The position numbers and the translations under genes are program-made. Below the pieces are notes generated by a model that was not told the DNA's origin, searched no databases, and saw nothing but the letters and a program-made list of their open reading frames with translations. Below, one piece after another: positions 36,569 to 44,845 of a DNA stretch of 64,000 bases. This stretch comes from Massilia phosphatilytica (GTDB lineage: Bacteria > Pseudomonadota > Gammaproteobacteria > Burkholderiales > Burkholderiaceae_D): NCBI RefSeq assembly GCF_002968015.1, contig NZ_PUIP01000015.1, forward strand, positions 1 through 64,000, given 5' to 3'. The number at the start of each line of letters is the position of its first letter. Within the stretch, counting starts at the first letter, position 1.

Positions 36569-37795
36569 ATGCGCCGTTCAATGTTGTTTCTCGCCGCCCT
36601 GTCCACCCTTGGCGGCCTGGCCAGCGCCGCCGACGTGCAGTCGATTTCCCGCCTGGAAGCCGGGCCCGGCAACGTGCTGTTCGTCGCCGACTGGAAGGCG
36701 GCGCGGGTGCACGCGATCGAACTGCCGCCCGCGCAGCAAAAAGCGGCCGGCACCTTCAATATCCTCGACCTCGAAGCGCTGCTGTCGCGCCAGCTCGGCG
36801 GCGCCCGGCTCACGGTGCAGGACATGGCCGTGCGGCCCGGCACCGGCGAGGTCTATGTCGCCGTCAGCACGGGGCCGGCCCGGACGCCGGCGCTGTTCGC
36901 CGTGACCAGCGACGGCAAGGCCAGGCGCGTCGACCTGAAGGCCGCCCGCGCGACTTCGGTGGCCTTGCGTGACGCGCCCACGGGCGACGACAAGTTCTGG
37001 AAACAGACGCCGGAACGCAGCTTCACCGTGACCGACATGAAGTGGCGCGACGGCGAGCTGTTCGTGGCCGGGCTGTCGAACCAGGAGTTCTCGTCCACGC
37101 TACGGCGCATCCGCTTCCCATTTACGGCGCAGCAGTCCGCGAGCTCGATCGAGATCTTCCACGGCGGCCACAACATGATGGAAACGCGTGCCCCGGTGCG
37201 CGCCATGAGCTTTGCCAGCCTGGACGGCAAACCCTATCTGGTCGCGGCCTACACCTGCACGCCGCTGGTGCTGATCCCGATCGACGCGCTGCAGGACGGC
37301 GCCCACGTGCGCGGCAAGACGGTCGCCGAACTTGGCTACGGCAATACGCCCGCCGACATGATCTCCTACACCATGCGCGTGGGCGACAAGACCGAGGACT
37401 ACATGATGCTGGTGAACTTCAACCGCGTCTCGAACGTGATTCCCGTGTCCGAGCTGCGCGCGGCGAATGCTCGCCCGGGCATCGAAAAGGTGGTGTCCTT
37501 CGGCCAGATCGCCGGGCTCGAGGTCCAGCAGGCGCCGCTGGCGGGGGCGCTGCGTATCGATAACCTGGACGAGCAATCCTTCGTGCTGGTGCGCCGACGG
37601 CTGGAAACCGATGCGCTGCAACTGGTCAGCCTCGGCAAGGACCTGAGTTTCCGCATGACCGACCACGTGTCGGAATACGCGTTCAGGGGCTACAGCTTCA
37701 AGGGCGACACCTGGCAGCAGCAGAACATCAAGCCGCGCCAGGACATCCTGCTCCGCCAGGAAGGTGTGCCCGAGCTGATCAAGCCGACGGAGTAG
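36569..37795 (+). CDS. exported protein of unknown function, probable beta-propeller
   Basis: A 408-residue protein with a signal peptide cleaved after LGGLASA. The mature part has repeated beta-type segments (GPGNVLFVADWKAARVHAIE, GTGEVYVAVSTG, ASLDGKPYLVAAYTCTPLV) that suggest a periplasmic propeller. No catalytic motif was identified. GGAG precedes ATG 36569. The next gene, also exported, begins 3 nt after the stop, so the two likely act together outside the cytoplasmic membrane. Confidence 0.7.
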   Translation: MRRSMLFLAALSTLGGLASAADVQSISRLEAGPGNVLFVADWKAARVHAIELPPAQQKAAGTFNILDLEALLSRQLGGARLTVQDMAVRPGTGEVYVAVSTGPARTPALFAVTSDGKARRVDLKAARATSVALRDAPTGDDKFWKQTPERSFTVTDMKWRDGELFVAGLSNQEFSSTLRRIRFPFTAQQSASSIEIFHGGHNMMETRAPVRAMSFASLDGKPYLVAAYTCTPLVLIPIDALQDGAHVRGKTVAELGYGNTPADMISYTMRVGDKTEDYMMLVNFNRVSNVIPVSELRAANARPGIEKVVSFGQIAGLEVQQAPLAGALRIDNLDEQSFVLVRRRLETDALQLVSLGKDLSFRMTDHVSEYAFRGYSFKGDTWQQQNIKPRQDILLRQEGVPELIKPTE

Positions 37796-37798
37796 GGC

Positions 37799-38557
37799 GT
37801 GACCAAACCTCGATGCCGCCGCGCCTGCGCCGCCGCGCTGCTGCTGGCCACGATGCTCGGCGGCGTGCAGGCGCAGGCCGCGCAGCTGCCGCGCGCACAG
37901 CCGTCCGCTGACCACGTGCCCGCCAACCTGCTGCGCATCTCGCTCACCTTCGCGCGCCCCGTCGACGGCGGTGTGCTGTCCCGGCTCGCCCTCGTGCGCG
38001 CCGACGGCAGCGGGATCGAAGCGCCTTTCCTGCCCCAGGAGCTGTGGTCGCCCGATGGCGACATCCTGACGCTGCTCCTGCACCCGGGCCGGGTCAAGAC
38101 CGGCCTGCAGGCGCGCGCCGCGCTCGGCCCCATCCTGAGCGCCGGCGAGACCGTGACCCTGACGTTCGACGGCCAGGCGCTGCACACCTGGCAGGTCGAT
38201 GCGGACGATACCGAAGGGCCGGACGTCGCGGCGTGGCGCATCGCGCCGGTCCGCGCCGGCAGCCGCGAGGCGCTGGCGGTCGTGCTGGACGCGGCGGTCG
38301 ACGGCCGTGCGGCCGGCCATGTCGCCATCGCCGACGCCCAGGGCCGCCGGGTGTCGGGCAAGGCCATGCTGGGAAGAGGCGAAGACCGCTGGATCTTCAC
38401 GCCGGAGCGTCCCTGGCGGCGTGGCCGCTACCGCCTGGTGGTGAGCGGCACGCTGGAAGACGCGGCCGGCAACCGGCCACATGGCCACTTCGAGACGGCA
38501 CCGGGCGCCGAAGCGGAACCGCGCGCCGACCAGGTTCGTGATTTCACCATTCCCTGA
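37799..38557 (+). CDS. exported protein of unknown function, Ig-like domains
   Basis: A 252-residue protein starting at GTG 37799 with a signal peptide ending near GVQAQAAQ. The body has two beta-sandwich-like halves; LRISLTFARPVDGGVLSRLA and RGRYRLVVSGTLEDAAGNRP look like bacterial Ig or SbsA-type folds. The partner is the upstream propeller-like protein. No enzymatic motif is seen. Confidence 0.62.
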   Translation: MTKPRCRRACAAALLLATMLGGVQAQAAQLPRAQPSADHVPANLLRISLTFARPVDGGVLSRLALVRADGSGIEAPFLPQELWSPDGDILTLLLHPGRVKTGLQARAALGPILSAGETVTLTFDGQALHTWQVDADDTEGPDVAAWRIAPVRAGSREALAVVLDAAVDGRAAGHVAIADAQGRRVSGKAMLGRGEDRWIFTPERPWRRGRYRLVVSGTLEDAAGNRPHGHFETAPGAEAEPRADQVRDFTIP

Positions 38558-38632
38558 CATCCGGACATGGATCGCGCGCGACCTGGCCGCGCTCATGAAA
38601 CGCCCGGCCAAGCAGCCCTGATCGCGGCTGCC

Positions 38633-39001
38633 TTATATTCCTTCGAGATGATAGAGGACCAGTAATTCGTCCTCTACCGGGCAGCCGTTGCGGTCGACCA
38701 GGGCATGGTCGACCCGCAGTCCGGTCGCGGCACTGCCTTTGCCGAGGGCAATCCGGATCACCCGCCGCAGGGACAACGTCTTCGGGGTCTCGGCGGACAG
38801 GGCAAACTGGCCGCGCAGCGCTGCGCCGTCCGTGAACTGAATGGCGTACTCATAGCGGTGGACGGAGCGCGAGGCCTGCCGCCACGCGCTGAGGGCGCGC
38901 TCCGCTGCGCAAAAGTCCGCCACCACCACAGTCAGGCCGCATACGGGCAAGCTGAGGCGGATGCGCGTGATACCGATCTTTTCGTCGAGTTCGAATTCCA
39001 T
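38633..39001 (-). CDS. hypothetical protein
   Basis: A 122-residue soluble protein starting MEFELDEKIGITRIRLSLPV. It is predicted to be mostly beta-strand at the N terminus with an Arg-rich middle (LRRVIRIALGKG). No family was recognised. A longer frame to 39118 exists, but the start at 39001 gives a compact domain. It lies between convergent exported proteins and the porin gene. Codon use and third-position G+C fit a real gene, though the ribosome binding site is weak. Confidence 0.5.
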   Translation of the reverse strand: MEFELDEKIGITRIRLSLPVCGLTVVVADFCAAERALSAWRQASRSVHRYEYAIQFTDGAALRGQFALSAETPKTLSLRRVIRIALGKGSAATGLRVDHALVDRNGCPVEDELLVLYHLEGI

Positions 39002-39114
39002 GTCGCCCAGTCTCTTCACGATATGGAAAAGTGTAGGCGCCGGGTGCAGGCCCGGGTAGGCATGCGGGAAGCTGCACCGTGGTGCATGCGGCGCACCAGT
39101 GCCGATCGAAGCCG

Positions 39115-40140
39115 TCAAAAAGCGTGGCGGATGCCAAGCGCGTTCGTTGCCGCATAGCCCGCGCTGGTTTTCTTGTCGCCCGTGTGGATGAGATACACGT
39201 CCGTTCGTTTGGACAGCCGGTAATCATAGCCGAGCGACGTCGTGCGGCGTTGCGTGTTCGGGCCGCGCGCCGGCGTCAGCCGCGTGCGGGCGCTCTCCAG
39301 CATGATCGCGCCCCGCGCGCCAACCGGGATCGACAACCCTGCGTCCAGCAGCCGCGATGTGTTGCCGCCGTCGATGCTGGCGTGACCGGCGTTGCCGTAT
39401 AACTTGAGTGGGCCGAAGTCATAGGCAACGCCCGCCATCCACGCCTTCTGTTCCACCGGCAGTGGCGCGAGGATGTTGACGCGCAGCCGCTGCGCGCTGA
39501 CGGCCGCGCTCCAGGGGCCGCTGTTGTAGTCCGCGTGCACGCCCAGATTCGCCACGCCCGCCCGGCCGGCCTGCTCGCCCGGGCCGTAGTCGATACTGCC
39601 GCGCAGGCCGCCGAAGCGGGGCGTCGTATAGCGGATGACGTTGTTCCACACGGTGTCGCCGAGCACGTTGCCGCCATAGGCCGCGACGAATGTCTGCGTG
39701 GCGAGCGGCGAAAAGACCACCGAGGTGCCGAACGGGCTCAGTTGCAGCATCGACTGGTACATCGGATTGGTCTGGCGGCCCAGCGTCAGCCTGCCGAAGC
39801 TGCCTTCCACGCCCACCCAGGCATTGCGCGACCAGAAAGGGTCCGTCGCGTTGCGTCCTTGTTCGCCCGTGTCGGGGCGGTAGAAGCTTTCCAGCGACCA
39901 GATGACGCGATTACCCGAGCCAAGGTCCTCGCTGCCGCGGAACCCGAGGAAGGATGTCGTCAGGCCGCCGCCGTTCAGCTGGGTGACTGCCTGCGGATCG
40001 CCGCTGCGCTTCACGCTGCCCAGGTAGGTGCCGACGAGGCCATAGATCTCGACGGACGATTGTGCTGCCGCGTTCGCGCACAGCAGGCATGCGAGGGCCC
40101 CTGCCGCGGCCAGCGCGGCTTTGTTGTTTTCGATTGTCAT
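39115..40140 (-). CDS. Gram-negative general porin
   Basis: A 341-residue outer-membrane porin of the betaproteobacterial type. The signal peptide ends in CANAAAQ, and the mature protein begins SSVEIYGLVGTYLGSVKRSG. The barrel contains FLGFRGSEDLGSGNRVIWSL and GRLTLGRQTNP (eyelet-type segments), and the protein ends LGIRHAF, the outer-membrane insertion signal. It is the last gene of the hyu operon, 26 nt after an MFS transporter, and likely supplies the substrate across the outer membrane. Confidence 0.9.
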   Translation of the reverse strand: MTIENNKAALAAAGALACLLCANAAAQSSVEIYGLVGTYLGSVKRSGDPQAVTQLNGGGLTTSFLGFRGSEDLGSGNRVIWSLESFYRPDTGEQGRNATDPFWSRNAWVGVEGSFGRLTLGRQTNPMYQSMLQLSPFGTSVVFSPLATQTFVAAYGGNVLGDTVWNNVIRYTTPRFGGLRGSIDYGPGEQAGRAGVANLGVHADYNSGPWSAAVSAQRLRVNILAPLPVEQKAWMAGVAYDFGPLKLYGNAGHASIDGGNTSRLLDAGLSIPVGARGAIMLESARTRLTPARGPNTQRRTTSLGYDYRLSKRTDVYLIHTGDKKTSAGYAATNALGIRHAF

Positions 40141-40166
40141 GGTGTCTCCGTGTGCGGGCTTACGCC

Positions 40167-41606
40167 TCAGGGCGAGATTTCTTCGAGCGAGCGGTTGGTG
40201 GTTTCGATCATGCCGAGGGCCGCGACGAGGCCGACGACGGTCATCCCCGCGAACATCAGAAACACGGTGTTGATGCCGTCCTTCGCCAGCACGAGGCCGA
40301 CCAGTGCAGGCGCCGTCGCCGATGCGGCGCGCAGCCACGACGTGGCGAGGCCGGTACCGATGGCGCGGATCCGCGTCGGATAGATCTCCGGCGTGTACAG
40401 GTACAGCATCACGGTCGTCGTCCCCATCACGGCGTACGCGGCCGAACCGAGGATCATCACGTGGGTGGCGCTGTCCGTACCGATCGTGACCAGACCGATG
40501 AGCAGCAGTCCGGCAAGGATGAAGCTGCCGATGGCCCAGCGGCGGCGCCCCGTACGGTCGATCAGCAGTGCGCAACAGACGACGGCGCAGGTACTCAGCA
40601 CGTTCGACAGCGATGCCATGTGCAGCGCTTCCTGCAGCGGCAGGTGGTACACGGTCTTGTAGAGACTGGGCAGCCAGTTGTTGATGCCGTTGGCGACGAA
40701 GTACGCGCTCGCCCACAGCGCCCATACGACGAAAGTGCGGCGCTTGTAGACCGGCGAGAACAGTTCCTTCCACGATCCCTTGCGTTTGTTTTGCAGCGTG
40801 CGGGCCAGTTCCGCGGTGCGCGCCGCGCAGGCCTCGGGCTGCGTGGCCGGATCCAGATGACGTCCGCCACTGGAGGCTTCGACGGACGCGATGATGCGCT
40901 CGGCTTCCACATAGCGTCCGCGGCCGATCAGCCAGCGGGGCGATTCCGGCAGGCGCAACACGAGGAGGCAGATCAGCAGGCCGGGAATGCCGCCGATCAG
41001 GAACATGTACTCCCAGCCGAAGCGGGGCACGACGAACGCGCCCGCTTGTGCCGCACCCAGCAGTCCGATCGGGAAGATCAGTTCGTACAGCAGGAAGAAG
41101 CGTCCGCGGCCCTTTGCTTGCGACAGTTCGTTGATGTAGGTGGCGGCCACCGGCACCTCGCCGCCGACGCCGATACCCTGGATGAAACGGGCCAGGAACA
41201 GCATGTTGAAGTTGCCGGCCAGCGCGCAGCCGATACTCATGACGGACATGAGGCCGATCGTGATGCCGGCGCTGCGGACGCGGCCGATGCGTTCGGCGAG
41301 CCAGCCGAAGAACAGGGCCCCGACGACCTGGCCCAGGTAGCCGGCCGCGATCAGCAGACCGACCTGCCCGGGCGTGATCTTCCACAACCCGATGAGGACC
41401 GGCAGGACGAAGGCGAGCGACAGGGCATCGAATGCGTCGAAGAAGGTGGCGCTGCCCATGATGATCCTCGCCTTCGTGTGCCAGCGCGACATGTGGACGT
41501 TTTCGAGCCGGAACAGCAGCGGTGCGGCGTGCGCGAGGTTCTGTTCGCGCTGGGGCGATGGGCCGAGCTTTGGCTCGGGTGTGACTGTCTGATTGGCGAT
41601 GCTCAT
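40167..41606 (-). CDS. MFS transporter (metabolite:H+ symporter type)
   Basis: A 479-residue MFS permease. It shows GWLAERIGRVRSAG and RFIQGIGVGGEVPVAATYIN, the motifs of the sugar/aromatic-acid:H+ symporter branch, and a central LLRLPESPRWLIGRGRY-type loop between helices 6 and 7. ATG 41606 has GGAG upstream. It lies between the COG0523 GTPase and the porin in the hyu operon, so it probably imports the compound degraded by HyuAB. Confidence 0.88.
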   Translation of the reverse strand: MSIANQTVTPEPKLGPSPQREQNLAHAAPLLFRLENVHMSRWHTKARIIMGSATFFDAFDALSLAFVLPVLIGLWKITPGQVGLLIAAGYLGQVVGALFFGWLAERIGRVRSAGITIGLMSVMSIGCALAGNFNMLFLARFIQGIGVGGEVPVAATYINELSQAKGRGRFFLLYELIFPIGLLGAAQAGAFVVPRFGWEYMFLIGGIPGLLICLLVLRLPESPRWLIGRGRYVEAERIIASVEASSGGRHLDPATQPEACAARTAELARTLQNKRKGSWKELFSPVYKRRTFVVWALWASAYFVANGINNWLPSLYKTVYHLPLQEALHMASLSNVLSTCAVVCCALLIDRTGRRRWAIGSFILAGLLLIGLVTIGTDSATHVMILGSAAYAVMGTTTVMLYLYTPEIYPTRIRAIGTGLATSWLRAASATAPALVGLVLAKDGINTVFLMFAGMTVVGLVAALGMIETTNRSLEEISP

Positions 41607-41676
41607 GATGTCTCCGTGATTATTGATTGTGGTGCCGTCTGGGCGGCCTACGGGAGCTTCTGCGTGTGTGACTGGT

Positions 41677-42711
41677 TCACGTCTCCTTGCGGGCAAACAC
41701 GGCCAACGTCGCTTCGATGTCGTCCTGGGCTATGTCGCGCGTGATGAACACGAGACGCGTGCGGCGGTCCGTGCCTGGCCAGGCGTCCAGCTTGCGGGGC
41801 GGATGGAAGATGTGCTGGACGCCGTGGATGACGACGGGCGCTTCCGGATGCTCGCGCACGTGCACGATGCCTTTTACCCGCAACAGGTCCGGACCGCGCA
41901 TGGCCGTCATCATGTCGAGCCACGCCTGGAAACCGCGCCACGAGACGGGTTCGTCGAGCACGACGGCATACGAACGGATACCCTCCGCGTGGCCATGGCC
42001 GTGATGATGATCGTGACCGTCCTGGTGTTCGTGGTGCTCGTGGGCTGCCGCACGGGCGATCCACGCGTCGCTGTCGGCCGCGTCGTGCGTGACCGCGCCG
42101 CCGAACAGGATCTCCGGTTCGATCCTGCCCTGGTTGGCGGGGCACACGGGCGCGCCGGGGTTCAGCGCTGCCAGCCGGCGTTCGAGTGCCGCGCGTGCTT
42201 CCGGCGTGCACAGGTCGGTCTTCGTCAGCACGAGGCGGTCGGCCAGTGCGACCTGGTGCCGCGCCGCTTCATGGCGCTTCAGCGTATCCGCGCCGTTCAC
42301 CGCGTCCACCGTGGTGATCAGCCGGTCGAAGCGGAAGTGCTCGCGCAGCGCGGGTTCGGCCATCAGGGTGTGCAGGATCGGCGCCGGGTCGGCCAGGCCC
42401 GTCGTCTCGAGCACGACACGGTCGATATCGTGTGCCGCACCGTCGCGCGCCAGCCGGGCCAGCGTGGCCTGCAGGTCGCCACGCACCGTGCAGCACACGC
42501 AGCCGTTCGCCAGCACGACGAGTTCCTCGCGGGTCTGTTCGAGCAGCTCGTGATCGAGTCCGACCTCGCCGAACTCGTTGATGATGACCGCTGTGCGGGC
42601 GAACACCGGATCGCGCAGGATGTGCGCGAGCAGCGTGGTCTTGCCGCTGCCCAGGAAGCCGGTCAGTACGGTGACGGGCAGCGGCAGGGCGGATTTGTCT
42701 TTCAAGCTCAT
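41677..42711 (-). CDS. COG0523 (CobW/Nha3-like) metallochaperone GTPase
   Basis: A 344-residue P-loop GTPase. The Walker A is GFLGSGKT (18-25), the metal-binding CxCC is at C71, C73 and C74, and TKTD serves as the base-recognition motif. A very His-rich stretch (HEHHEHQDGHDHHHGHGH) lies around residue 225. These proteins deliver metals such as Zn, Co, Ni or Fe to client enzymes. Sitting in the hyu operon 9 nt after a small protein, it may load the HyuB metal site (inference). Confidence 0.88.
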   Translation of the reverse strand: MSLKDKSALPLPVTVLTGFLGSGKTTLLAHILRDPVFARTAVIINEFGEVGLDHELLEQTREELVVLANGCVCCTVRGDLQATLARLARDGAAHDIDRVVLETTGLADPAPILHTLMAEPALREHFRFDRLITTVDAVNGADTLKRHEAARHQVALADRLVLTKTDLCTPEARAALERRLAALNPGAPVCPANQGRIEPEILFGGAVTHDAADSDAWIARAAAHEHHEHQDGHDHHHGHGHAEGIRSYAVVLDEPVSWRGFQAWLDMMTAMRGPDLLRVKGIVHVREHPEAPVVIHGVQHIFHPPRKLDAWPGTDRRTRLVFITRDIAQDDIEATLAVFARKET

Positions 42712-42720
42712 GTGTGATCC

Positions 42721-43080
42721 TCAACCATGGAGTTTAGCGAAAGAACGCAGCGTCTTGCCGAGCCGCGTCACGATGAAGGCACCGGTGTCGTCCCCTGGTG
42801 CCCCGGCCAGCGCCCCGAGCAGGGAGCCGATGCTCCACTTGCCGTCATCCGCGCGACCCCGTTCGCGCAGCAGCGCCGCGACGTCCGCGCGGCCATTGCG
42901 CTCCGCCTGGCCCAGCAGGTAGTCGGCGATGTCCTGCTCGAAGTCCTGCAGTTGCAGCGTGACGCCACCCGCGCTGCAGGCGCAGCTTCCCGCCAGCGCC
43001 ACGTGCTGGCGCGCCAGGCGGTCCCAGATGTCGAGCAGTTCGCGTGCTTCGATCGATACGGCGTGGGCGGCGGCTTCCAT
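42721..43080 (-). CDS. small protein of unknown function in the hyu operon
   Basis: A 119-residue soluble, largely alpha-helical protein with a SCACSAGG motif near residue 32 that could bind a metal. No family was recognised. Its start is 7 nt after the hyuB stop with a GAGG site, and cobW starts 9 nt after its stop. Position is like the small third subunit of acetone or acetophenone carboxylases, but sequence support for that is lacking. ATG 43080 is preferred over the longer frame because it avoids overlap with hyuB. Confidence 0.6.
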   Translation of the reverse strand: MEAAAHAVSIEARELLDIWDRLARQHVALAGSCACSAGGVTLQLQDFEQDIADYLLGQAERNGRADVAALLRERGRADDGKWSIGSLLGALAGAPGDDTGAFIVTRLGKTLRSFAKLHG

Positions 43081-43087
43081 CGCTGCC

Positions 43088-44845
43088 TCAGGCGGTGACG
43101 GACGCGCTGCCGCGCAGCTTTGCCGTGGCCGCGACATCCAGCTTGCCGTCGGCGCCGACGATCACCTTGTAGGCGGCCTCCGCCTGCTCCCGGCTGACGT
43201 AGCCCTCGCGCACGTCGTCCGCCACCAGCGCGGGATCGCGCTCGGCCGGATCACCGAAACCGCCACCGCCGCCCGACAGCATCTTGTACGCGTCGCCGCG
43301 CGCCAGGCGGACGTTGAACACCTTGGCATTGGCGTGGCTCTCGTCCCACACGCCGTCCTTGCGGATGCCGATGCCGTTGCCGGCCGCTTCGTGGCCGCCG
43401 TCCAGGCCCCACGGCTTGCAGTGGACCCGGTCGATACGGGTCGTGACGGAGAACGGCGACAATGCCTGCACGACCATTTCCGCACCGAGTCCGCCGCGCT
43501 GGCGGCCCGCGCCGGCGCTGTCCAGGCGCAGGCGATAGCTTTCGACCAGCACCGGATATTTCGCTTCGAGCTGCTCGGTGGGGCTGTTGTGCGTGTCGCC
43601 GTCGTTGATGCAGACCGTGGCCGACACGCCGTCCTCGCGCGACTTCGCGCCCCAGCCGCCGCCGAGCGGACCGATGCCCACGATGAACAGGCGGCCGTCC
43701 TCGGGCGAGATGCCGTGGATGTTCGGGAACACGAGGTCGGCGTGGTGGCCCGCGATGGCGCGGTCGGGGATCGCAGGGGCGAGCGCCTTGAAGATCGTGT
43801 CGATCACCGTCATCGGGAACGTCATCCACACGCGCATCGGGAACGGGCGCTCCGCGCTGATCACGGTCCCCATCGGCATGATGACCTTCAAGGGACGGAA
43901 GCTGCCGTCGTTGACGGGGTAGTCCGTCGGCGTGGTCAGGCATTTGTACGCGACCTGGGCGCAGGCGATACCCGTCGTGAAGCCCGAGTTGTAGAAGCCG
44001 CGTACCTGCTTGGCGACGTCGGTGAAGTCGACCGTCATCTCGTCGCCCTGCACGATCACCTTGACGCGGATCGGGATCCGCTTTCCGACTTCGAGGCCGT
44101 CGTCGTCCATGTACGATTCCGCTTCGTAGACGCCGTCCGGGATCGTCAGCGTGTTGGCGCGGGCCAGCGCTTCCGAATGGTCCATGATCTGCACGACGGA
44201 CGCGCGCACGGCCGGCCAGCCGTAGCGGCGCACGAGCTCCAGGTAACGCCGCTCGCCGGTCGTGATCGCCGTGATCTGCGCGCGCAGGTCGCCCATCGCA
44301 CGCTCGGACAGGCGCACGTTCATCGCGATGATGTCGACGAGGTCCTGGTTCACGACACCTTCCTTGCGATACTTGACGATCGGGATCTGGATGCCTTCCG
44401 AATAGATGTCGGTCGTGATCTGGCCCAGCGTGCCGCCGACGTCAAGCCAGTGCGCCATGCAGCAGGTGAAGCCGATCAGTTCACCCTCGTGGAACACCGG
44501 CATGGTGAAGGTGAAGTGGTTCAGGTGACTGCCCGTCGTGTAGGCGTCGTTGGTGACGAGGATGTCGCCCGGCTTGATGTTCTCCAGTCCGAAGTGGCGG
44601 ATCTTCGCCTTCACCGTCTCGCTCATGCCGCGGATGAACATCGGCAGGCCGAGGCCAATGGAGATCGAGTCGCCTTCCACAGTGAACAGGCCCACCGTGA
44701 AATCCAGCGCCTCGTAGATGATCAGGTTGTAGGCCGTGCGGGTAAGGTTGGACTTCATTTCTTCCGTCACCGCGATCAGGCCGTTGCGGATGATCTCGAC
44801 GGTGACGGCATCGACCGCTTCGGCGGCGTGTGCTTGCGTGTTCAT
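43088..44845 (-). CDS. hyuB: hydantoinase B/oxoprolinase family protein
   Basis: A 585-residue subunit. The metal-site signatures are NDAYTTGSHLNHF and AHWLDVGG, and HNSPTEQLEAKYPVLVESYR and GGGGGFGDP are also conserved. The family hydrolyses cyclic amides with ATP or carboxylates ketones. Its start codon overlaps the hyuA stop by 1 nt (TAATG), so HyuA and HyuB are made together. Substrate cannot be set from sequence; N-methylhydantoin, hydantoins, oxoproline-like lactams or aryl ketones are options. Confidence 0.88.
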   Translation of the reverse strand: MNTQAHAAEAVDAVTVEIIRNGLIAVTEEMKSNLTRTAYNLIIYEALDFTVGLFTVEGDSISIGLGLPMFIRGMSETVKAKIRHFGLENIKPGDILVTNDAYTTGSHLNHFTFTMPVFHEGELIGFTCCMAHWLDVGGTLGQITTDIYSEGIQIPIVKYRKEGVVNQDLVDIIAMNVRLSERAMGDLRAQITAITTGERRYLELVRRYGWPAVRASVVQIMDHSEALARANTLTIPDGVYEAESYMDDDGLEVGKRIPIRVKVIVQGDEMTVDFTDVAKQVRGFYNSGFTTGIACAQVAYKCLTTPTDYPVNDGSFRPLKVIMPMGTVISAERPFPMRVWMTFPMTVIDTIFKALAPAIPDRAIAGHHADLVFPNIHGISPEDGRLFIVGIGPLGGGWGAKSREDGVSATVCINDGDTHNSPTEQLEAKYPVLVESYRLRLDSAGAGRQRGGLGAEMVVQALSPFSVTTRIDRVHCKPWGLDGGHEAAGNGIGIRKDGVWDESHANAKVFNVRLARGDAYKMLSGGGGGFGDPAERDPALVADDVREGYVSREQAEAAYKVIVGADGKLDVAATAKLRGSASVTA

